Source of the DNA: Paenibacillus sp. FSL K6-3182
GTDB lineage: Bacteria > Bacillota > Bacilli > Paenibacillales > Paenibacillaceae
Direction of reading: 5' to 3'
Length of the DNA stretch: 64,000 bases
NCBI RefSeq assembly: GCF_037976325.1
Contig: NZ_CP150265.1
Span: forward strand, 1,855,501-1,919,500
Shown here: positions 51,167-58,349 of the stretch, piece after piece
Layout: the number at the start of each line of letters is the position of its first letter
How positions within the stretch are numbered: the stretch's first letter is position 1
The notes under the pieces: model-generated
What the model was told of the DNA's origin: nothing
What the model saw: the letters and a program-made list of their open reading frames with translations, nothing else
Database searches by the model: none
Translations under genes and position numbers: made by a program

Positions 51167-51363
51167 GTTATCCGGTTGACCGGCTGTACGAGGAGGTAGG
51201 CTTCGTCGCGTATTATTTTCATTGGTCGCATGACGAAATTATGAGCATGGAGCATGCAGAACGCAGGCGCTGGTGCGATGAAATTTCCAAAATTAATCGC
51301 AAGATGAACGATGAATCAGATAGCGGTAAGAAAAACATTTTCGACGTTTTTGGAAAGAGGTGA
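51124..51363 (+). CDS. Trans-frame extension of the tail assembly protein (DUF6760-like)
   Basis: Open frame coding YPVDRLYEEVGFVAYYF then HWSHDEIMSMEHAERRRWCDE and ISKINRKMNDESD, ending DVFGKR. The YP.DRLYEEV..VAY.FHW...EI...EH.ERR.W pattern is that of the small DUF6760-type protein found after this gene in other eCIS loci. No ATG, GTG or TTG occurs in frame from the upstream stop at 51121-51123 until ATG 51241, well inside the conserved part. It is thus best read as the 3' part of a -1 frameshift product with the gene at 50786. Initiation at a non-standard codon is the alternative. Confidence 0.65.
   Translation, partial: GGCRFFVLNGSSLLGYPVDRLYEEVGFVAYYFHWSHDEIMSMEHAERRRWCDEISKINRKMNDESDSGKKNIFDVFGKR
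51136..51142 (+). promoter_or_regulatory. Candidate -1 frameshift site (T TTT TTG)
   Basis: In the reading frame of the tail assembly gene the heptamer parses as T TTT TTG, with codons TTT (51137-51139) and TTG (51140-51142). This is the X XXY YYZ type known to promote -1 slippage. The -1 frame is open from 51124 to the TGA at 51361-51363, so slippage here yields a fusion. Confidence 0.65.
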
Positions 51364-51372
51364 CGCGGCGCT

Positions 51373-51834
51373 ATGGCAGTCATGAAGGGGCAAGAGAAAG
51401 GTCGCTTTCACGATGTAGCTACAACATTCAAGTTTTGGGTGGAGCTCGATGACATTTTTGTTGCAGGGTTCTCTGAGGTTTCGGGACTTGAGGCAGAAAC
51501 AGAAATTGAGGAATACCGTGAAGGCGGAGTGAATGGTTATGTTCATAAGCTGCCGATGGGCGTTCGGTTTCCAAATCTCGTGCTGCGCAAGGGAATGACC
51601 AAATCGCCTGCTCTTTGGAGCTGGTACGAAAGCACAATAGATGGAACGATTGACCGCAAAACAGGTGCGATTGTGCTGCAATCTGCTGACGGAACAGAAT
51701 TTGGGCGCTGGAGCTTCTTTGATGCTTATCCGGTGAGGTGGACCGGGCCGCATCTGAATGCGAGCACGAGTGACATTGCGGTTGAAACGATAGAAATTAT
51801 TCATAGCGGTTTATATGGCGATTTTCAGAAGTAG
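51373..51834 (+). CDS. Inner tube protein 2 (Afp5-like)
   Basis: 153-residue second tube protein. Seen: ATTFKFWVELDDIFVAGFSEVSGLEAETEIEEYREGG (the same FSEVSG motif as tube 1), KLPMGVRFPNLVLRKGM, WSWYESTIDGTIDRKTG and SDIAVETIEIIHSGL. In Afp-type systems the corresponding protein connects the needle to the baseplate. Start ATG 51373; a second ATG is at 51382. AGAGGTGA lies about ten bases upstream. It is followed 72 bases later by the 1178-residue gene. Confidence 0.9.
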   Translation: MAVMKGQEKGRFHDVATTFKFWVELDDIFVAGFSEVSGLEAETEIEEYREGGVNGYVHKLPMGVRFPNLVLRKGMTKSPALWSWYESTIDGTIDRKTGAIVLQSADGTEFGRWSFFDAYPVRWTGPHLNASTSDIAVETIEIIHSGLYGDFQK

Positions 51835-51905
51835 GGTTGTGCATTTAGTTGAACGTTAATGAATCATAAATTGCAAGTTGAACGGGAATAGGAGGATGCA
51901 CCGGT

Positions 51906-54900
51906 ATGAAACGAATTTTGGACCGTATGGGCAAAGCTGCGACAAAGCAATCAACGTCGGTTCAGCCGTTTGCCGGAGGCATCTTAAATAAATATAAGAC
52001 AGGGACAGGACGCAAAATATTTGAGCGGGTTGCTATGTCGCATGTGATCAAAAATGAACCGACCATTACTCAGCAAACGCTGCATGTGCAAGTCGTAGCA
52101 CCTAAAGCAGCAGCACCAAATAACGGCAACAATAAAAAAACGCCGCCTAGTCCAGAGCGCAAGCCTGAGCGCATCATGATGCGCGAGCGAGTAACGGTAG
52201 AGCGTGAAACGATCGTATTCAGAGATGTGACACATATTGTCAAAGAACTAAGAACAATAAGAGAAATGGCAATAGCACAGCCAGTTCAAGGGAAAGAAAC
52301 GAATGATGGAGCACTCCACAAAACAGGCATTACGAAGCAGTTAGATGAGATTGTTAACAGCAGTATAATTACGAACAGAGTCAAGCATGACCATTCCAAA
52401 CGAATAATACCGCATGTCTCGCAGCTGCCTACTCAACCATTGAAGGCAGAGCAGCAGGCGGATTACTATAAATGGCTGCAAGCCAAGCTTCAACCCGGTA
52501 TTGTCATTCAATCACTTCGCAAGCTGAATAACCTTAATAAGCCGCTTGCGAAGGATCGAGCTCAGCTTAAGTCTAACCTCAAGCAGGCTAACGATTTTGG
52601 CGCATCATTGAGCAAGGCGCCTTTGCTGCTTACGAATGCACGCAGAGCAGTCGTTTCACAAGAGCAGCGGGAAGCGGAGAAGAGAAGCGCCGCTGCGGGT
52701 AAGGTTATGAGCGAGGCAGGGAAGAGAGCCGAAGCGGTGAAGCTGGAGCAGCGGGAAGCGGAGAAGAGAAGCGCCGCTGCGGACAAGGTTATGAGCGAGG
52801 CAGGGAAAAGAGCCGAAGCGGTGAAGCTGGAGCAGCGGGAAGCGGAGAAGAGAAGCGCCGCTGCGGGCAAGGTTCTAAGCGAGGCAGGGAAGAGAGCCGA
52901 AGCGGTGAAGCTGGAGCAGCGGGAAGCGGAGAAGAGAAGCGCCGCTGCGGGTAAGGTTCTAAGCGAGGTAGGGAAGAGAGCCGAAGCGGTGAAGCTGGAG
53001 CAGCGGGAGGCGGGTAAGCAGAGTGCCGCTGTGGGTAAGGTTCTAAGCGAGGCAGGGAAGAGAGCCGAAGCGGTGAAGCTGGAGCAGCTAGAGACAGCGA
53101 CACACACGTTCCGTACGCTCTCGAGTAGACAGGACGATGATGTGTTACCGCAAGAAGATCGTGCAAAAGGAAAAAAACAGCTAGAGCTAAAGCATCGTAA
53201 TCATCAAAAACATAGCACCGAGCAAACGGAGATGTCGCAAGAAGCAGCACCAAATGGCAAGGAAGCGGATGTACAATCAAATGTCTCCGCGAATAAAACG
53301 AATCAACCGAATCGTTTGGCAATACCAAATGCAGAATCAGAAACAGAAGCTGCAGCTATCCATTCTAGTATCAAGGTAACCGCTAGCAAGATAACAGATG
53401 TTAATCGAAATAGGCTTCAGCTTCTAGTATTGCAGCGGAAGCCGCAGCTGTTGAACGAATTAATTGATCGAAGCAGCCAATCAGCGATTGCTGCCAAACG
53501 TCTCATTCATCGAGCGAATCGTTCACAGTCGGATCAGCCACGAGAGGTCGATAATGATTCAACTGTAAATCTGAATAATAGCAGCATGATTAATCCAGTC
53601 GTGCCTTCCCATAAAAAAGAGATTAAAGCTAATCCAGCTGATATTTCATCGAATGTAAGCAGCCGGAAGCGAAATGAAACAAAAACTTACAATGCTGCTA
53701 CTTCCATTCACGCGGCACAAGCAGGGATATCAGCTGATTTATCTCAAAGATTTATACCTTCAAAAACATTATCAAATGCTCTAGAAGAAGCAGCAAGAAT
53801 AAGGAATCGGAATATGGCTGCGAGGCCTACCCAGATGGTTTTGCGACGTTTTGAACAGAGACAGCCTGCGCAGAGCGTAGAGTCAGTGCTAAGGCAGGAT
53901 GCAAGCAAGGCATCCGAAGCTACCGCCCTGAAGAAGCCGTCAACTCAGCTTAACTATAAGCATAAAGCTGCAACGGATCATAATCCGAAAGGGATTATAC
54001 GTGCTCAAAGCCGCCGTGCTATTTTGCATAAACGAACAATCGTACCAGAATCGCAAACCTTAACGCATGATGTGAATTTCAATCAAGGCGCTTCTGCTAG
54101 TGTCAGTCGAACAGACGCGAGTGCGAGAGCCGAGAATTTGTCTAAAATGGGAGAATTGAAGCCAAGCGAAGAGGCTGGTTTAAATACGCGCTTGGCACCT
54201 GTTACCGTTCGCGGACAATTAATTGCGAGAGCTGCGAATAATAAGACGACGTTATTAAAAAACGGAGCATCACTGTCGCCTAAGCGGCGAATGACAGCGG
54301 CAAATCATGAAGCGAGCATCAGCGCTATACTTCAGAATGCAATACAAGGGAAAAGAAAAGGGACAACAATGCCTAGTCCTTTTTCTTCTGCTAATGCTGG
54401 AGCAAAAGTAGATTCAGCTTCTCCTTTAGTTGGAAGAACGGTTCATCGTTTTGCTGCTGAATGGCTCCCATCTGAAGCGATTAAAACCTCAGCATATGCG
54501 GTTGAAAACAATAATATTAGGCAAGCATCCACTTCATTAGTGCGAAGGCTAGCGGAGCAGCAGACTTCTCCAAACACAAAGCCAAGCGCTAGCGCTGATG
54601 CGAAACAAAAACCGGTCGAATCAAGACTAGTTCAGCGGCAAGTCCGTAAAAATAACAGCACCTCGGTAAATGAATTAGAAAAAACATATGGCGCTGAATC
54701 ATTAAATGATGGGGCGAATAAAGCAACACAAACGTTGGCTAACCGCTTTGAAATGTCAGCCGAAGCAACGGAATCAGCAAAAGCTTCCGCATCCATGCGT
54801 GCGTATCCAACACTAAGCGTGCACAAGCAGACAGAATCAGTCGAAATGAAGCAGTCAGCTCCTGCTCTCCCTATTAGCGAGAGAAATAACCGCAGCGAAC

Positions 54901-55442
54901 AAACCAATCCTGTGCATCGTCAAACGTTAATGTCATCTTTCTTGAATAGCGGATCCAGAGCAGGAGTGACTCCATTCCGAACGATTCAAAGACATTCTGG
55001 CTTCGCCAATCTTGCTGCAAAAGCATCCAAAGAAAACAAGCCGTTGCTTAGCGGACTAACATCGGTTGTAAAAGCCGGTATTGAGCCTAGTTCCGTTCAA
55101 TCTAGCGGCACAATTGGCGATCAAGTAAGGCTTAGTTATACAGCAGCTGCCCGTCATCGAAATACAGCTGGCCAAGCTGCACCTAGCGGAGCAGAGACGA
55201 ACGCTGCTTCATTTGGGGAACGAGGCGAGATGCCCACACTTTCGCATCATAAACCAAGTGGGCCCGCTGCACAGGAGCCGCCGCGTCAGGTGAAGGTGGA
55301 AGCGCCTCGCGAGCTGGACCCTGTGCAGCTGCAGAAGATGATTATGAAAATGCCGCAGCTGCATCCAGAAGCTATTGCGGATCAAGTATATAAGGCGTTG
55401 GAGCGAAAGATGAAGCTGGAGCAGCGAAGAAGAGGCTTCTAG
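51906..55442 (+). CDS. Large low-complexity protein of eCIS locus with 28-residue repeats
   Basis: 1178 residues with no recognised catalytic domain. Seen: a basic N-terminus MKRILDRMGKAATKQS, helical stretch around residues 100-215, then five exact-to-near-exact 28-residue repeats (about 253-392; unit EQREAEKRSAAAGKVLSEAG plus KRAEAVKL), a pattern of four heptads that should form a coiled coil. The next 750 residues are rich in Ala, Ser, Asn, Gln and Arg and likely disordered. The last 45 residues are ordered and helical: ELDPVQLQKMIMKMPQLHPE then IADQVYKALERKMKLEQRRRG. That C-terminal pattern suggests docking to a tail or baseplate part. It may be a tape measure or a cargo carried in the needle, but neither is shown. 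Start ATG 51906 is behind AGGAGG. Confidence 0.75.
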   Translation: MKRILDRMGKAATKQSTSVQPFAGGILNKYKTGTGRKIFERVAMSHVIKNEPTITQQTLHVQVVAPKAAAPNNGNNKKTPPSPERKPERIMMRERVTVERETIVFRDVTHIVKELRTIREMAIAQPVQGKETNDGALHKTGITKQLDEIVNSSIITNRVKHDHSKRIIPHVSQLPTQPLKAEQQADYYKWLQAKLQPGIVIQSLRKLNNLNKPLAKDRAQLKSNLKQANDFGASLSKAPLLLTNARRAVVSQEQREAEKRSAAAGKVMSEAGKRAEAVKLEQREAEKRSAAADKVMSEAGKRAEAVKLEQREAEKRSAAAGKVLSEAGKRAEAVKLEQREAEKRSAAAGKVLSEVGKRAEAVKLEQREAGKQSAAVGKVLSEAGKRAEAVKLEQLETATHTFRTLSSRQDDDVLPQEDRAKGKKQLELKHRNHQKHSTEQTEMSQEAAPNGKEADVQSNVSANKTNQPNRLAIPNAESETEAAAIHSSIKVTASKITDVNRNRLQLLVLQRKPQLLNELIDRSSQSAIAAKRLIHRANRSQSDQPREVDNDSTVNLNNSSMINPVVPSHKKEIKANPADISSNVSSRKRNETKTYNAATSIHAAQAGISADLSQRFIPSKTLSNALEEAARIRNRNMAARPTQMVLRRFEQRQPAQSVESVLRQDASKASEATALKKPSTQLNYKHKAATDHNPKGIIRAQSRRAILHKRTIVPESQTLTHDVNFNQGASASVSRTDASARAENLSKMGELKPSEEAGLNTRLAPVTVRGQLIARAANNKTTLLKNGASLSPKRRMTAANHEASISAILQNAIQGKRKGTTMPSPFSSANAGAKVDSASPLVGRTVHRFAAEWLPSEAIKTSAYAVENNNIRQASTSLVRRLAEQQTSPNTKPSASADAKQKPVESRLVQRQVRKNNSTSVNELEKTYGAESLNDGANKATQTLANRFEMSAEATESAKASASMRAYPTLSVHKQTESVEMKQSAPALPISERNNRSEQTNPVHRQTLMSSFLNSGSRAGVTPFRTIQRHSGFANLAAKASKENKPLLSGLTSVVKAGIEPSSVQSSGTIGDQVRLSYTAAARHRNTAGQAAPSGAETNAASFGERGEMPTLSHHKPSGPAAQEPPRQVKVEAPRELDPVQLQKMIMKMPQLHPEAIADQVYKALERKMKLEQRRRGF
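52662..53081 (+). repeat. Five tandem 84-base coding repeats
   Basis: Unit of 84 bases (28 codons, four heptads), five copies from GAGCAGCGGGAAGCGG onward, very similar to each other. They lie in frame inside the 1178-residue gene and encode coiled-coil units. Units 1 and 2 carry KVM, units 3-5 KVL, suggesting stepwise duplication. The repeat number may vary between strains. Confidence 0.93.
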
Positions 55443-55469
55443 AATGAACAGATTTGGAGGGGACATCGA

Positions 55470-56096
55470 ATGGCATTAAGCAAAGCGCAGTTTTGGATCT
55501 TTCGAGCGAAAGAAACCGAGAAGGTAGACGTGCTTTTTAACCCGACTGATTATGAGATGGAATCCGGAAATCAATATGCGGAGAAGGAGATTGCGGGGCT
55601 GCAAACCCCGCTCTCCCAATTTACGAGCGGTGAGCGGACAACATTGAAACTGAATTTGTTTTTTGATACGTATGAAGCGGGCATTGACGTTCGTACCTAT
55701 ACTTCCAAAATCGTGGGCATTCTCGATGTTGACTCGGATTTGCACACGCCGCCGACCTGTAAATTCATTTGGGGCTCGCTTGATTTTAAAGGAGTTATTA
55801 CGAGCATTACGCAGAAATACACGATGTTTCTGGAAACCGGCGTCCCAGTTAGGGCATCCTTAACAGTCGATATGCTGAGCTCGCAAACGATGAAGGAACA
55901 ATACCAAGAAATACCGCGTCAATCTGCCGACCGTACGAAGCAAAAGACGGTCAAGCAAGGGGATCAGCTGTGGTCAATAGCGGCTGAGGAATATGAGGAT
56001 CCGGGAGCATGGCGCCATATCGCCGAAGCGAATGGGATTGATAACCCCCGTATACTGTTATCCGGAAGAAGCTTGACGATTCCGAGATTGGAGTGA
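55470..56096 (+). CDS. LysM-domain tail protein (Afp7-like)
   Basis: 208-residue protein linking tube and baseplate. Seen: an N-terminal beta domain (FNPTDYEMESGNQYAEKEI, ERTTLKLNLFFDTYEAGIDVR, VDSDLHTPPTCKFIWGSLDFKGVI) typical of CIS tube/gp53-like proteins, and a C-terminal LysM motif at about 155-206 (VKQGDQLWSIAAEEYEDPGAWRHIAEANGI, LLSGRSLTIP). LysM here helps assembly, probably not wall binding. Start ATG 55470 is behind GGAGGGG. It ends four bases before the hub gene. Confidence 0.9.
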   Translation: MALSKAQFWIFRAKETEKVDVLFNPTDYEMESGNQYAEKEIAGLQTPLSQFTSGERTTLKLNLFFDTYEAGIDVRTYTSKIVGILDVDSDLHTPPTCKFIWGSLDFKGVITSITQKYTMFLETGVPVRASLTVDMLSSQTMKEQYQEIPRQSADRTKQKTVKQGDQLWSIAAEEYEDPGAWRHIAEANGIDNPRILLSGRSLTIPRLE

Positions 56097-56100
56097 AAAC

Positions 56101-57186
56101 GTGGCTGCATACTCCTTTGAGGATTTGGAATCCAAATATGGTGATTTTAGCGCACCTGAGGTTGATATTTTAATAGAGGGTCAATTGATAAAGCTTTCGA
56201 ACATGGCCGTAGAATGGGTTGATGTCGAGCAAACGACGGATGCACAGGCGGATATCGCCAGGTTTTCGATTTCTAATGGCTATATATGGAGCGAATCCCG
56301 CATGCAATGGGTAGGCACAACGATTGCGGTAGGCAAGAAGGTGCAAATCAAGCTTGGTTACGCAGATAAAAAATCGCTTGTATTTGATGGAATCATGACA
56401 GGTTATACCATTGATTATCCTTCAAACGGCAGCCCAAGCATTGTCGTAACGGCAATGGACCGCTCTTTTCTCATGATGAAGACGTCACACTCTAAGGTGT
56501 GGAACCAAATGAAGGACAGCGATGTCGTTCGGCAAATTGCCGGAAATTATGGTTTGTCTGTCGATTTGGACGATACGGGCGTCACCAAAAAAACGATTGA
56601 GCAAATCGGGGTGAGCGATTATCATTTTGTCCGCTCGCTCGCGATGGATAACGACAGGCATTTCTATGTAGAAGCATCCAAGCTTATTTTCAAAAAACCG
56701 AAAACATCAGGAGCGCCGCTTATTACGCTGAAATATGGGAAAAACCTCGTTCAGTTCACGCTGACGGTGGATGCTTCCAGCCAGACATCACAAGTTAAAG
56801 TTCGCGGCTATGACGTCGATAAGATGCAAGCGATAGAATCCGTTGCCAGCTCGGTTACGATTATTGGTACGAACACCAAAAGCGGCCCCAGTGTAGCAAG
56901 CATGCTCTCTAATCAAAAGATGGAGGTCGTATACACGCAGGCAGCATCGCAGGACGAGGCGCAATCGCTTGCGAAGGCGATGCTGGATCGTATTTCCCGC
57001 GAGCTCGTGAGCGGACATGGAACTTCGATTGGTTTTCCAGAGATGAAGCCAGGTGAATTAATCAAGATTGAGGGTCTCGGCAGCGACAAGCTAAATCAAC
57101 TGCTGCGATTGACGAAGGTTACGCATAGACTCGACGCAACGGATGGCTACATGATTTATTTTGAGACGGAGGGGAATGCGATATGA
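56101..57186 (+). CDS. Baseplate hub protein (gp27/VgrG N-terminal, phage late control D-like)
   Basis: 361 residues corresponding to the hub half of VgrG/Afp8. Seen: a start FEDLESKYGDFSAPEVDILIEGQLIKL, two barrel-like regions with VQIKLGYADKKSLVFDGIMTGYTIDYPSNGSPSIVVTAMDRSFLMMK (typical of late-control D proteins) and a C-terminal GHGTSIGFPEMKPGELIKIEGLGS. Start GTG 56101 follows GGAGTGAA. The gene overlaps the spike gene by four bases (ATGA). In the Afp/PVC type the hub and spike are one protein; here they are two genes, as in contractile phages. Confidence 0.88.
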   Translation: MAAYSFEDLESKYGDFSAPEVDILIEGQLIKLSNMAVEWVDVEQTTDAQADIARFSISNGYIWSESRMQWVGTTIAVGKKVQIKLGYADKKSLVFDGIMTGYTIDYPSNGSPSIVVTAMDRSFLMMKTSHSKVWNQMKDSDVVRQIAGNYGLSVDLDDTGVTKKTIEQIGVSDYHFVRSLAMDNDRHFYVEASKLIFKKPKTSGAPLITLKYGKNLVQFTLTVDASSQTSQVKVRGYDVDKMQAIESVASSVTIIGTNTKSGPSVASMLSNQKMEVVYTQAASQDEAQSLAKAMLDRISRELVSGHGTSIGFPEMKPGELIKIEGLGSDKLNQLLRLTKVTHRLDATDGYMIYFETEGNAI

Positions 57187-57911
57187 GCACGATGTATCCC
57201 GGTTTTTTTGACCAGCATCAGCGCTCCATGCAATCCGAGCAGCTGTCCGGAGTGTGGAATGCAATCGTTACCGACAACAAGGACCCGGATAAGCTTGGCC
57301 GCGTAAAGGTGAAGTTTCCACTGCGCGAAGGTGAGCTCCAGACTGATTGGGTACGCGTTGCCACTTTAATGGGTGGGAACGACATGGGCTCTCTCTTTTT
57401 GCCGGAGGTGAATGATGAGGTGCTTGTCGCCTTCTTAATGGGGCGGCTGGATCAGCCGATCGTCATTGGCTCTTTGTGGAGCAAGAAACAAAAGCCGCCT
57501 GCGCCGAACGACAAAAACGATATTCGCAAAATCAAGACGAAAACCGGGCATGAGATTACGTTTGATGATACGAGCAGCGCAGGCACGGTTACGATAAAAA
57601 CGTCAAAAGGCCATCATATTACGTTTGCCGATAAGGATAAGACGGTTACGGTTGAAACGCAAGACAAGCAGCAATCGATCAAGCTGGATGAGACGGGAAA
57701 GAAGGTCACCATCAAATGTGGTTCAGCGTCTACGATTGAGATGAGCGCGCAAGGTGATGTAAAAGTGACGGGCTCAAAATCGGTTACCGTAAAAGGCGCT
57801 CAGGTGAAGGTGGAGGCGGATGCAGCGCTCACGCTTCAATCCAATGGCATGCTTGAGGTAAAGGCTAACGGCATTTTGTCGCTGAAGGGCGCGATGGTTA
57901 AGATCAATTGA
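57183..57911 (+). CDS. Baseplate spike protein (gp5/VgrG C-terminal, gpV-like)
   Basis: 242 residues. Seen: an OB-fold domain at about 22-100 (WNAIVTDNKDPDKLGRVKVKFPL, DWVRVATLMGGNDMGSLFLPEVNDEVLVAFLMG, PIVIGSLWSKKQKPP, the gp5 OB motif), then a beta-helix spike made of short repeats of T/K-rich strands (HEITFDD, TVTIKTSKGHHITF, VEVKANGILSLKGAMVKIN). No effector domain is fused to its C-terminus. No PAAR-type tip gene is visible in the window; it may lie further right. Start ATG 57183 overlaps the hub gene. Confidence 0.9.
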   Translation: MSTMYPGFFDQHQRSMQSEQLSGVWNAIVTDNKDPDKLGRVKVKFPLREGELQTDWVRVATLMGGNDMGSLFLPEVNDEVLVAFLMGRLDQPIVIGSLWSKKQKPPAPNDKNDIRKIKTKTGHEITFDDTSSAGTVTIKTSKGHHITFADKDKTVTVETQDKQQSIKLDETGKKVTIKCGSASTIEMSAQGDVKVTGSKSVTVKGAQVKVEADAALTLQSNGMLEVKANGILSLKGAMVKIN

Positions 57912-57933
57912 TGGCTGAGGGAGGCTGCAGCAG

Positions 57934-58335
57934 ATGTCGGCATCGTTTTTGGGGAAAGGATGGAAATTTCCCGTTCAGGTAGACGCAACAACCGGCCGTA
58001 TTCGCATGGCGGAAGGCGAGGATGACATTGAAGAGTCTATCCGAATTATTATTCGAACGTCGAAGGGCGAACGATTAATGCGTCCTGATTTTGGCTGCGG
58101 CTTACGGGATTTTGTATTTGGCACAACGGATGAGACATCGCTTAGACTCATTGCCAGTGATGTGCAGGAAGCCATTCGAATTTGGGAGCCGAGAGTAAAG
58201 GACGTAGAGGTAGAGGTGAAGTCTGATCGGCAAAATAACGGCCGTGTGCTAATGAGCGTCTCCTATGCGGTAAGATCCACAAACAATCTTTTTAATCAGG
58301 TGTTTCCTTTCTATTTAGAGGAAGGAAGCAAATAA
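57934..58335 (+). CDS. Baseplate wedge protein gp25/GPW-like (Afp9)
   Basis: 133 residues. Seen: FPVQVDATTGRIRMAEGEDDIEESIRIIIRTSKGERLMRPDFGCGL, the motif that defines the gp25/GpW family (the ERLMRPDFG..L block), then ETSLRLIASDVQEAI. The protein starts the sheath-baseplate contact in phages. Start ATG 57934 is behind GGGAGGCT. Confidence 0.93.
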   Translation: MSASFLGKGWKFPVQVDATTGRIRMAEGEDDIEESIRIIIRTSKGERLMRPDFGCGLRDFVFGTTDETSLRLIASDVQEAIRIWEPRVKDVEVEVKSDRQNNGRVLMSVSYAVRSTNNLFNQVFPFYLEEGSK

Positions 58336-58349
58336 CGGGAGCGAGCAAC

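Noticed and set aside
52662..53081. Regular repeats possibly a CRISPR array
   Set aside because: The units are contiguous without spacers and in frame within a coding gene.
52562..53328. Long minus-strand frames opposite the 84-base repeats
   Set aside because: They result from the repeat composition; the plus-strand gene has the ribosome site and operon context.
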